From Mesostigma viride (taxonomy: Eukaryota; Streptophyta; Mesostigmatophyceae; Mesostigmatales; Mesostigmataceae): a DNA stretch of 41,380 nucleotides. Below are positions 21,001 to 31,400 of the stretch, piece by piece. The stretch spans positions 1 through 41,380 of the forward strand of contig RPFO01002020.1 of NCBI GenBank assembly GCA_009746045.1. The letters run 5' to 3'. The translations under genes and the position numbers were made by a program. The first letter of the stretch is position 1, and the number at the start of each line of letters is the position of its first letter. The notes under the pieces were generated by a model. That model did no database searches and was not told the DNA's origin. It saw only the letters and a program-made list of their open reading frames with translations.

Positions 21001-24000
21001 TGACCATTTGCGCCAGATTCAAGGAGGATGAGACGCTGGAAGCGCAATGCAAGGACGCAAAGGGCAAGGAGTTTGTGGCGTCTCATATTTTCGAACTCGT
21101 CTTCAATCTCCATCCTCTCGCTCGGCCGGTCGGCAGGAAGGAGATTGTGGCCAGATACCGGGAATTTTGGGATGTGGCCGTCATCATAACGAGGAACATC
21201 GCCTACCTTCTTAAAGCCAAAAAACACGCCGCACATCTGAGGATTCCGAGAAAGGATCTCAGTAGTGGCAAGATCGACTTTCAGGAGATTCTGCTAAAAG
21301 AGAGCGAGGACAAGACGGTGGGTTTGGCACTTTTGGCTCCGGAAGCGTTCAGGAAGTACGCTCCAAAAGTTGGATTACTCGAAGGGGGGGTGAAGGAGGC
21401 GGCGATGAAGGGGCCGGTGAAGGGGCTGGAGAAGGGGAAGGGGAAGGGGAAGGGGAAGGAGACGGAGGCGAAGAAGGAGGAGGAGGAGTGGGACGTGAAG
21501 TATGAGTGGCAGAGTGTGGACTGGGGCCGTCGCCGGGTCTGGTTTTGCTGTCAGGCCCTAGACGGTGATGATGATGACAAGTCGCTCGTCAAGCAGGTGG
21601 CAGGCGAGGTTGCCTCAGCTTCAGCCCGCCCCTTTCCCTTGGGCAGGTCCCTTCCGTGCCTGAGCCTGCTGAACTTGGCGAACATTTGGGGTGATAAGTG
21701 GAGTAACTTTCAGAGAGGGTGGTGGGCGTTCGGTCCTTGCCCGACAGCTTCGGACATTCCCCAACCGGGCGGGATGTACGATCATGTGCTGAAGGCTTGC
21801 GCCCACGACTTTTTCTCCAGGTTCGAACCGATGGTGATCGTGTTTGGTACCAAGACGGAGATTAAGGGGTTTCAAGAGATAGTGGAAAGGATCGGGAAAG
21901 GGAGTGAATTGTGGGAGCGGCTTGAACAGGGGGAAGGTGATGGGGGGCCTAGGCTCGGAAGGGCGAAGAAGCGAAAAGCTTCCCACGAAGCTGGGGGATC
22001 GTCCGCCGTGGTGGAGAGGGATGACCAACAGTTGTTGGAGGGAGGGGATGGAGGGGATGGAGGTCCGGCAGGAGGGTCTAACCGCGGAGAGACCCCCGTC
22101 GAGGTCAGAACGCAGCAGGCCGAACAGATGACGGGGCCTGAAGGTGATTCGGATCCGCCTGCGGCGAAGAAGCCCGCTTCTCAAGTGACTCGACGGGCAG
22201 TCGTGTCACTTGTTGAGGATGATGGAGGTGGGCCTTCCAAGCCTGCCGCGTCGCAGCCCGTTTTTCAGGTTCCGAAGAAGCAGCTTCGGGTTCCCCCGCC
22301 GACTCTGCCCACCCCGGCGCCTCTGCCCATTTCTCAGGTACCGAAGAAGCAGCTTCGGGTTCCCCCGCGACTCTGGCCATTTCTCAGGTACCGAAGAAGC
22401 AGCTTCGTAAGCAACTTGTGGCAGTGGCTGATTCGGACGACGATGCTGAGGAGGAGGAGGAGGAGGACGACGACGATGCTGAGGAGGAGGAGGGGGAGGA
22501 GGAGGAGGAGGAGGAGGAGGAGGAGGAGGAGGAGCACGTTGCTACCAAGAAATCCGCCAAGGGTGGGAAGGCAGTTACGTTAAATAGTGCCGGAACCTTT
22601 TGCCGCCTGAGGCAAATCGGTCCGTAACACTATTTTGCCCGGAATAACCACTTCCGAGCACCCAAGTTAATTCGGCCGAATTAACTTGGGTGCTCGGAAG
22701 TGGTTATTCCGGGCAAAATAGTGTTACGGACCGATTTGCCTCAGGCGGCAAAAGGTTCCGGCACTATTTAACGTAACTAAAACCTGGCCTCGTGGAGGGG
22801 GGACGAAGAGCCCGAGACATCCGCCTAGGCCGCTGAGCACGCACCACTAAATGCGCCGGAGCTGCCTCAGTGAGGATTCGAACCCCTGACCTCCAAGGTG
22901 CACGGGTTTTAGTTACGTTAAATAGTGACGGAACCTTTTGCCCACTGAGGCAAATCGGTCCGTAACACTATTTTGCCCGGAATAACCACTTCCGGGCACC
23001 CAAGTTAATTCGGCCGAATTAACTTGGGTGCCCGGAAGTGGTTATTCCGGGCAAAATAGTGTTACGGACCGATTTGCCTCAGTGGGCAAAAGGTTCCGTC
23101 ACTATTTAACGTAACTAAAACCCGTGCACCTTGGAGGTCAGGGGTTCGAATCCTCACTGAGGCAGCTCCGGCGCATTTAGTGGTGCGTGCTCAGCGGCCT
23201 AGGCGGATGTCTCGGGCTCTTCGTCCCCCTCCACGAGGCCAGGTTTTAGTTACGTTAAATAGTGCCGGAACCTTTTGCCGCCTGAGGCAAATCGGTCCGT
23301 AACACTATTTTGCCCGGAATAACCACTTCCGAGCACCCAAGTTAATTCGGCCGAATTAACTTGGGTGCTCGGAAGTGGTTATTCCGGGCAAAATAGTGTT
23401 ACGGACCGATTTGCCTCAGGCGGCAAAAGGTTCCGGCACTATTTAACGTAACTAAAACCTGGCCTCGTGGAGGGGGGACGAAGAGCCCGAGACATCCGCC
23501 TAGGCCGCTGAGCACGCACCACTAAATGCGCCGGAGCTGCCTCAGTGAGGATTCGAACCCCTGACCTCCAAGGTGCACAGGTTTTAGTTACGTTAAATAG
23601 TGCCGGAACCTTTTGCCGCCTGAGGCAAATCGGTCCGTAACACTATTTTGCCCGGAATAACCACTTCCGGGCACCCAAGTTAATTCGGCCGAATTAACTT
23701 GGGTGCTCGGAAGTGGTTATTCCGGGCAAAATAGTGTTACGGACCGATTTGCCTCAGGCGGCAAAAGGTTCCGGCACTATTTAACGTAACTAAAACCCGT
23801 GCACCTTGGAGGTCAGGGGTTCGAATCCTCACTGAGGCAGCTCCGGCGCATTTAGTGGTGCGTGCTCAGCGGCCTAGGCGGATGTCTCGGGCTCTTCGTC
23901 CCCCCTCCACGAGGCCAGGTTTTAGTTACGTTAAATAGTGCCGGAACCTTTTGCCGCCTGAGGCAAATCGGTCCGTAACACTATTTTGCCCGGAATAACC

Positions 24001-25125
24001 ACTTCCGAGCACCCAAGTTCATTCGGCCGAATTAACTTGGGTGCTCGGAAGTGGTTATTCCGGGCAAAATAGTGTTACGGACCGATTTGCCTCAGGCGGC
24101 AAAAGGTTCCGGCACTATTTAACGTAACTAAGGCTGCGGAGCACGTTGCTTCCAAGACATCGGCCAAGGTGGGGAGGCCTCCCAAGCCTGCCCTGCCTCA
24201 GAAACGGCGTCGAAAAGCAGTTGTGCTTTCAGATTCGGACGATGAGGAGGAGAAGGAGGAGGAGGATGGCGGCGGAGAGGAGGAGGACGGGGGAAAGGAG
24301 CGCGTTGCTTCCAAGAAGTTACCCAAGACCGCGAAGACTGCCAAGGTTGCCGAGCCCGCCAAACCCGCCCCGGCGCCTGCCCCCCACCCCCAGACGGGGT
24401 CTACCTGCGAGCAGAGGTCGAAGGAAAAGGCCAAAAAGGGTAAGAAAAAATCTGCGAGTGAATTCTGGTATGTAGAGTGTTTTGATTTTTTACGGTTGGC
24501 AGTCCGATTTCTACTAACTCGATTTTAGTCATGCGTTGATGGCATGATCGGTTTGCTCGCAGGTAAGGAGGATGTGGAGCAGTTACTTCGCTTGGCTAAT
24601 GTGGCGGTGGGCTTCGGACCAGCGGCTGTACATGCTGACACTTCCGGACGGGAGGAGCCTAAGGGGGCGGAAGACAGTCAGGCGGGCGATGAGGATGATG
24701 ACAAGCCCACGTTGGAAATGAGACTTATGGACGGGGAAATGGGGTTCGGAGCACCAGAGGCCTTTTGGTGTGATGGGTGGACTTCAGCCATTATGCAAGC
24801 AGGGAACAAGGATACGGCTACGCCAATGTATGCCAAGCTAGAAGACGTCATGCTTTATGGGCAGGTGTCTGGATACGACACCAAGTGGAGGGACGTCGCA
24901 TTTAAGTTTTTCGCTGAGGGGGAGAAGGGAGGGAAGTTGAAGAACAAGTTGTGGTGGATGCCGCTGGACTACGCGATGAAGGTGGTAAAGCTGACGGATG
25001 GCAAGAGCTGGATTGATGTGGAAGTCTGGGCGCCTGCAAAGGAGATTGATAAGAAGAGGAGGAACTCGAAAACGGAACAGCAGATCGCGGAAGCGAAATT
25101 ACGGAAGAGGCCCTCGAAAGTGTGA
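15094..25125 (+). CDS. large unrecognised nuclear-type protein of the transposon, about 10 exons, roughly 2,400 residues
   Basis: Proposed exons: 15094-16281, 16472-17521, 17629-17691, 17829-17891, 18016-18111, 18237-18776, 18966-20130, 20386-22573, 24133 to about 24440, and 24529-25125. All placed introns are GT-AG and phase 0. Residues 80-190 are repeated SRSPPRKSP units, then a charged coiled coil (15840-16250). Exon 2 is globular and mostly helical. Exon 8 ends in repeated VPKKQLR blocks and a long Glu/Asp run; exon 9 repeats an AxHVAxKxSAK motif of exon 8 before SDSDDEEE and Lys/Ala-rich sequence. This composition suggests a nuclear, possibly chromatin- or DNA-associated protein. I recognise no enzyme domain. 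One-base breaks near 15290, 16100, 19280, 19560, 20615 and 22365 lie in or next to homopolymers and, once allowed for, leave every well-bounded exon divisible by three. An in-frame TGA at 18288 remains. The gene lies between transposase and right terminus, so it is probably a transposon accessory gene. A 5' exon may exist upstream. Confidence 0.55.
16282..16471 (+). other. intron with palindrome copy
   Basis: Donor GTATGT, acceptor TTGTCTGCAG, 190 nt. One intron palindrome (GGGTCTAGC, TGCG, GAGAGACG) lies near 16380. Exons on both sides are in phase 0 across it. Confidence 0.7.
17692..17828 (+). other. intron with palindrome copy
   Basis: Donor GTGGGT, acceptor TTTTTTCAG, 137 nt. A palindrome copy (GGGTCTAGC, TGCA, GGTAGACCC) lies at about 17733-17754. 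The exons on both sides are each exactly 63 nt and phase 0. Confidence 0.7.
18112..18236 (+). other. intron with degenerate palindrome copy
   Basis: Donor GTACGT, acceptor with a T10 tract and CATGCAG, 125 nt. A degenerate palindrome (GGGTATCTC, CGCA, GAGAGACG) lies near 18157. Confidence 0.65.
18777..18965 (+). other. intron with degenerate palindrome copy
   Basis: Donor GTACGA, acceptor TTTTTTACTTCAG, 189 nt. A degenerate palindrome copy (CTCTCGC, TGCG, GGTAGACG) lies near 18800. Confidence 0.65.
20131..20385 (+). other. intron with three palindrome copies
   Basis: Donor GTAAGC, acceptor GATGTCGCAG, 255 nt. Palindrome copies lie near 20152, 20221 and 20307 at 69 and 86 bp spacing, with inner triplet pairs AGC/GGT, CGC/GCT and ATC/GCT. 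It is the longest short-intron of the gene and holds the most copies. Confidence 0.75.
22573..24129. mobile_element. 1,557-bp nested-palindrome element inserted in an exon, reads as a phase-0 intron
   Basis: Five 206-bp palindromes (22573-22778, 22911-23116, 23248-23453, 23586-23791, 23924-24129), each a perfect or near-perfect inverted pair of 103-bp arms, alternate with 131-132-bp spacers in alternating orientation. The whole is symmetrical about 23350/23351. It begins AGTTACGTTAAATAG and ends CTATTTAACGTAACT, and is flanked by the direct duplication AAGGC (22568-22572 and 24130-24134). Splicing from GT at 22574 to AG at 24131-24132 joins exon 8 to exon 9 in phase 0 and adds one codon relative to the inferred empty site. 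The donor lies in the terminal repeat and the acceptor in the target duplication, as described for introner elements that arise from DNA transposons. No transposase is encoded, so it would be non-autonomous. Confidence 0.8.
22779..22910 (-). repeat. spacer of the nested-palindrome element with tRNA-like T-arm
   Basis: This spacer and those at 23117-23247, 23454-23585 and 23792-23923 are the same sequence in alternating orientation. Each contains GGGGTTCGAATCCTCACTG (minus strand here, plus strand at about 23143 and 23816), matching the polymerase III B-box and a tRNA T-arm, with a plausible 3' acceptor-like tail but no 5' tRNA half. Confidence 0.6.
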
Positions 25126-25342
25126 GGGAAAGTTAGCACTTGGACATGCGCTGGCAATGCTCGTCCTATGGTTAATACAAAGGTTAGGATGATGTCGAGT
25201 CTCTCCACGTAAAATTTACATAAATTACTAACTTTCAAGCCTCTCGATGTGGAATGTACGCTCAAATTGACATGAATTAAGCATTATGACACCAAATTAG
25301 CTCGAAAATACGCGATCGGACGCCAAATTCGCGCGAAAAAAA
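25126..25342. other. right subterminal region and 3' UTR of the plus-strand gene
   Basis: No ORF. Two related strings (GTCTCTCCACGTAAAATTTAC near 25200 and CCTCTCGATGTGGAATGTAC near 25240) form a diverged short direct repeat. CCAAATTxGCxCGAAAA strings near 25292 and 25322 resemble the motifs just inside the left end. Confidence 0.4.
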
Positions 25343-25419
25343 GATATCGGACGATTGAAACTAGCGTTTTTTTCTTGCAAAATGCGCCAAAAATGACCCC
25401 ATTCCGCGTGGGACCACCC
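25343..25419 (-). repeat. right terminal inverted repeat
   Basis: Inverted counterpart of 3099-3175, ending ...ACCCCATTCCGCGTGG and GACCACCC at 25419. It has an insertion of about 15 bp (GGCGCATTTT region) relative to the left copy. Confidence 0.85.
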
Positions 25420-28400
25420 AGATTTAAATGCAACGTGCGGTTTGAGGCAGGGGAAAACATGCGTGGACGATAGGAATTATAGCACCGGCGGGCTTCAAAG
25501 TGCCGGACGGCAGGCGGTACCACCACTCCGTGGCAGCTTGGCCCAGTTTGCTACCGGCTGGCACACGTTTTCAGTGAATTTTGGGCTCCAGATTTAAATG
25601 CAACGTGCGGTTTGAGGCAGGGGAAAACATGCGTGGACGATAGGAATTATAGCACCGGCGGGCTTCAAAGTGCCGGACGGCAGGCGGTACCACCACTCCG
25701 TGGCAGCTTGGCCCAGTTTGCTACCGGCTGGCACACGTTTTCAGTGAATTTTGGGCTCCAGATTTAAATGCAACGTGCGGTTTGAGGCAGGGGAAAACAT
25801 GCGTGGACGATAGGAATTATAGCACCGGCGGGCTTCAAAGTGCCGGACGGCAGGCGGTACCACCATTCCGTGGCAGCTTGGCCCAGTTTGCTACCGGCTG
25901 GCACACGTTTTCAGTGAATTTTGGGCTCCAGATTTAAATGCAACGTGCGGTTTGAGGCAGGGGAAAACATGCGTGGACGATAGGAATTATAGCACCGGCG
26001 GGCTTCAAAGTGCCGGACGGCAGGCGGTACCACCACTCCGTGGCAGCTTGGCCCAGTTTGCTACCGGCTGGCACACGTTTTCAGTGAATTTTGGGCTCCA
26101 GATTTAAATGCAACGTGCGGTTTGAGGCAGGGGAAAACATGCGTGGACGATAGGAATTATAGCACCGGCGGGCTTCAAAGTGCCGGACGGCAGGCGGTAC
26201 CACCACTCCGTGGCAGCTTGGCCCAGTTTGCTACCGGCTGGCACACGTTTTCAGTGAATTTTGGGCTCCAGATTTAAATGCAACGTGCGGTTTGAGGCAG
26301 GGGAAAACATGCGTGGACGATAGGAATTATAGCACCGGCGGGCTTCAAAGTGCCGGACGGCAGGCGGTACCACCATTCCGTGGCAGCTTGGCCCAGTTTG
26401 CTACCGGCTGGCACACGTTTTCAGTGAATTTTGGGCTCCAGATTTAAATGCAACGTGCGGTTTGAGGCAGGGGAAAACATGCGTGGACGATAGGAATTAT
26501 AGCACCGGCGGGCTTCAAAGTGCCGGACGGCAGGCGGTACCACCATTCCGTGGCAGCTTGGCCCAGTTTGCTACCGGCTGGCACACGTTTTCAGTGAATT
26601 TTGGGCTCCAGATTTAAATGCAACGTGCGGTTTGAGGCAGGGGAAAACATGCGTGGACGATAGGAATTATAGCACCGGCGGGCTTCAAAGTGCCGGACGG
26701 CAGGCGGTACCACCATTCCGTGGCAGCTTGGCCCAGTTTGCTACCGGCTGGCACACGTTTTCAGTGAATTTTGGGCTCCAGATTTAAATGCAACGTGCGG
26801 TTTGAGGCAGGGGAAAACATGCGTGGACGATAGGAATTATAGCACCGGCGGGCTTCAAAGTGCCGGACGGCAGGCGGTACCACCATTCCGTGGCAGCTTG
26901 GCCCAGTTTGCTACCGGCTGGCACACGTTTTCAGTGAATTTTGGGCTCCAGATTTAAATGCAACGTGCGGTTTGAGGCAGGGGAAAACATGCGTGGACGA
27001 TAGGAATTATAGCACCGGCGGGCTTCAAAGTGCCGGACGGCAGGCGGTACCACCATTCCGTGGCAGCTTGGCCCAGTTTGCTACCGGCTGGCACACGTTT
27101 TCAGTGAATTTTGGGCTCCAGATTTAAATGCAACGTGCGGTTTGAGGCAGGGGAAAACATGCGTGGACGATAGGAATTATAGCACCGGCGGGCTTCAAAG
27201 TGCCGGACGGCAGGCGGTACCACCATTCCGTGGCAGCTTGGCCCAGTTTGCTACCGGCTGGCACACGTTTTCAGTGAATTTTGGGCTCCAGATTTAAATG
27301 CAACGTGCGGTTTGAGGCAGGGGAAAACATGCGTGGACGATAGGAATTATAGCACCGGCGGGCTTCAAAGTGCCGGACGGCAGGCGGTACCACCATTCCG
27401 TGGCAGCTTGGCCCAGTTTGCTACCGGCTGGCACACGTTTTCAGTGAATTTTGGGCTCCAGATTTAAATGCAACGTGCGGTTTGAGGCAGGGGAAAACAT
27501 GCGTGGACGATAGGAATTATAGCACCGGCGGGCTTCAAAGTGCCGGACGGCAGGCGGTACCACCATTCCGTGGCAGCTTGGCCCAGTTTGCTACCGGCTG
27601 GCACACGTTTTCAGTGAATTTTGGGCTCCAGATTTAAATGCAACGTGCGGTTTGAGGCAGGGGAAAACATGCGTGGACGATAGGAATTATAGCACCGGCG
27701 GGCTTCAAAGTGCCGGACGGCAGGCGGTACCACCATTCCGTGGCAGCTTGGCCCAGTTTGCTACCGGCTGGCACACGTTTTCAGTGAATTTTGGGCTCCA
27801 GATTTAAATGCAACGTGCGGTTTGAGGCAGGGGAAAACATGCGTGGACGATAGGAATTATAGCACCGGCGGGCTTCAAAGTGCCGGACGGCAGGCGGTAC
27901 CACCATTCCGTGGCAGCTTGGCCCAGTTTGCTACCGGCTGGCACACGTTTTCAGTGAATTTTGGGCTCCAGATTTAAATGCAACGTGCGGTTTGAGGCAG
28001 GGGAAAACATGCGTGGACGATAGGAATTATAGCACCGGCGGGCTTCAAAGTGCCGGACGGCAGGCGGTACCACCATTCCGTGGCAGCTTGGCCCAGTTTG
28101 CTACCGGCTGGCACACGTTTTCAGTGAATTTTGGGCTCCAGATTTAAATGCAACGTGCGGTTTGAGGCAGGGGAAAACATGCGTGGACGATAGGAATTAT
28201 AGCACCGGCGGGCTTCAAAGTGCCGGACGGCAGGCGGTACCACCATTCCGTGGCAGCTTGGCCCAGTTTGCTACCGGCTGGCACACGTTTTCAGTGAATT
28301 TTGGGCTCCAGATTTAAATGCAACGTGCGGTTTGAGGCAGGGGAAAACATGCGTGGACGATAGGAATTATAGCACCGGCGGGCTTCAAAGTGCCGGACGG

Positions 28401-31400
28401 CAGGCGGTACCACCATTCCGTGGCAGCTTGGCCCAGTTTGCTACCGGCTGGCACACGTTTTCAGTGAATTTTGGGCTCCAGATTTAAATGCAACGTGCGG
28501 TTTGAGGCAGGGGAAAACATGCGTGGACGATAGGAATTATAGCACCGGCGGGCTTCAAAGTGCCGGACGGCAGGCGGTACCACCATTCCGTGGCAGCTTG
28601 GCCCAGTTTGCTACCGGCTGGCACACGTTTTCAGTGAATTTTGGGCTCCAGATTTAAATGCAACGTGCGGTTTGAGGCAGGGGAAAACATGCGTGGACGA
28701 TAGGAATTATAGCACCGGCGGGCTTCAAAGTGCCGGACGGCAGGCGGTACCACCATTCCGTGGCAGCTTGGCCCAGTTTGCTACCGGCTGGCACACGTTT
28801 TCAGTGAATTTTGGGCTCCAGATTTAAATGCAACGTGCGGTTTGAGGCAGGGGAAAACATGCGTGGACGATAGGAATTATAGCACCGGCGGGCTTCAAAG
28901 TGCCGGACGGCAGGCGGTACCACCATTCCGTGGCAGCTTGGCCCAGTTTGCTACCGGCTGGCACACGTTTTCAGTGAATTTTGGGCTCCAGATTTAAATG
29001 CAACGTGCGGTTTGAGGCAGGGGAAAACATGCGTGGACGATAGGAATTATAGCACCGGCGGGCTTCAAAGTGCCGGACGGCAGGCGGTACCACCATTCCG
29101 TGGCAGCTTGGCCCAGTTTGCTACCGGCTGGCACACGTTTTCAGTGAATTTTGGGCTCCAGATTTAAATGCAACGTGCGGTTTGAGGCAGGGGAAAACAT
29201 GCGTGGACGATAGGAATTATAGCACCGGCGGGCTTCAAAGTGCCGGACGGCAGGCGGTACCACCATTCCGTGGCAGCTTGGCCCAGTTTGCTACCGGCTG
29301 GCACACGTTTTCAGTGAATTTTGGGCTCCAGATTTAAATGCAACGTGCGGTTTGAGGCAGGGGAAAACATGCGTGGACGATAGGAATTATAGCACCGGCG
29401 GGCTTCAAAGTGCCGGACGGCAGGCGGTACCACCATTCCGTGGCAGCTTGGCCCAGTTTGCTACCGGCTGGCACACGTTTTCAGTGAATTTTGGGCTCCA
29501 GATTTAAATGCAACGTGCGGTTTGAGGCAGGGGAAAACATGCGTGGACGATAGGAATTATAGCACCGGCGGGCTTCAAAGTGCCGGACGGCAGGCGGTAC
29601 CACCATTCCGTGGCAGCTTGGCCCAGTTTGCTACCGGCTGGCACACGTTTTCAGTGAATTTTGGGCTCCAGATTTAAATGCAACGTGCGGTTTGAGGCAG
29701 GGGAAAACATGCGTGGACGATAGGAATTATAGCACCGGCGGGCTTCAAAGTGCCGGACGGCAGGCGGTACCACCATTCCGTGGCAGCTTGGCCCAGTTTG
29801 CTACCGGCTGGCACACGTTTTCAGTGAATTTTGGGCTCCAGATTTAAATGCAACGTGCGGTTTGAGGCAGGGGAAAACATGCGTGGACGATAGGAATTAT
29901 AGCACCGGCGGGCTTCAAAGTGCCGGACGGCAGGCGGTACCACCATTCCGTGGCAGCTTGGCCCAGTTTGCTACCGGCTGGCACACGTTTTCAGTGAATT
30001 TTGGGCTCCAGATTTAAATGCAACGTGCGGTTTGAGGCAGGGGAAAACATGCGTGGACGATAGGAATTATAGCACCGGCGGGCTTCAAAGTGCCGGACGG
30101 CAGGCGGTACCACCATTCCGTGGCAGCTTGGCCCAGTTTGCTACCGGCTGGCACACGTTTTCAGTGAATTTTGGGCTCCAGATTTAAATGCAACGTGCGG
30201 TTTGAGGCAGGGGAAAACATGCGTGGACGATAGGAATTATAGCACCGGCGGGCTTCAAAGTGCCGGACGGCAGGCGGTACCACCATTCCGTGGCAGCTTG
30301 GCCCAGTTTGCTACCGGCTGGCACACGTTTTCAGTGAATTTTGGGCTCCAGATTTAAATGCAACGTGCGGTTTGAGGCAGGGGAAAACATGCGTGGACGA
30401 TAGGAATTATAGCACCGGCGGGCTTCAAAGTGCCGGACGGCAGGCGGTACCACCATTCCGTGGCAGCTTGGCCCAGTTTGCTACCGGCTGGCACACGTTT
30501 TCAGTGAATTTTGGGCTCCAGATTTAAATGCAACGTGCGGTTTGAGGCAGGGGAAAACATGCGTGGACGATAGGAATTATAGCACCGGCGGGCTTCAAAG
30601 TGCCGGACGGCAGGCGGTACCACCATTCCGTGGCAGCTTGGCCCAGTTTGCTACCGGCTGGCACACGTTTTCAGTGAATTTTGGGCTCCAGATTTAAATG
30701 CAACGTGCGGTTTGAGGCAGGGGAAAACATGCGTGGACGATAGGAATTATAGCACCGGCGGGCTTCAAAGTGCCGGACGGCAGGCGGTACCACCATTCCG
30801 TGGCAGCTTGGCCCAGTTTGCTACCGGCTGGCACACGTTTTCAGTGAATTTTGGGCTCCAGATTTAAATGCAACGTGCGGTTTGAGGCAGGGGAAAACAT
30901 GCGTGGACGATAGGAATTATAGCACCGGCGGGCTTCAAAGTGCCGGACGGCAGGCGGTACCACCATTCCGTGGCAGCTTGGCCCAGTTTGCTACCGGCTG
31001 GCACACGTTTTCAGTGAATTTTGGGCTCCAGATTTAAATGCAACGTGCGGTTTGAGGCAGGGGAAAACATGCGTGGACGATAGGAATTATAGCACCGGCG
31101 GGCTTCAAAGTGCCGGACGGCAGGCGGTACCACCATTCCGTGGCAGCTTGGCCCAGTTTGCTACCGGCTGGCACACGTTTTCAGTGAATTTTGGGCTCCA
31201 GATTTAAATGCAACGTGCGGTTTGAGGCAGGGGAAAACATGCGTGGACGATAGGAATTATAGCACCGGCGGGCTTCAAAGTGCCGGACGGCAGGCGGTAC
31301 CACCATTCCGTGGCAGCTTGGCCCAGTTTGCTACCGGCTGGCACACGTTTTCAGTGAATTTTGGGCTCCAGATTTAAATGCAACGTGCGGTTTGAGGCAG

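Larger units (their letters stand above)
3099..25419. mobile_element. 22.3-kb DNA transposon with terminal inverted repeats
   Basis: The first bases at 3099 (GGGTGGTCCCACGCGG, then AATGGGGT) are repeated in inverted orientation ending exactly at 25419. After a short length difference the match resumes (TTTTGCAAGAAAAAAACGCT, then A/G, then TTTCAATCGTCCGA). Between the ends lie a four-exon transposase gene on the minus strand, a long multi-exon gene on the plus strand, a small minus-strand ORF, and a repeat-rich core. The left end interrupts a gypsy integrase; the right end abuts a 170-bp satellite. The two flanks therefore come from different sequences and no target duplication is seen, which implies a rearrangement after insertion or a join between two copies. 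The transposase has the HGKG..DG.G signature of an uncharacterised eukaryotic DDE-like group; I cannot assign a named superfamily. Confidence 0.8.

Noticed and set aside
24563-24568. GTAAGG at 24563 as the donor of a further intron
   Set aside because: The open frame continues through it for about 190 codons to the stop at 25125, and the acceptor at 24528 gives a phase-0 exon without needing it.
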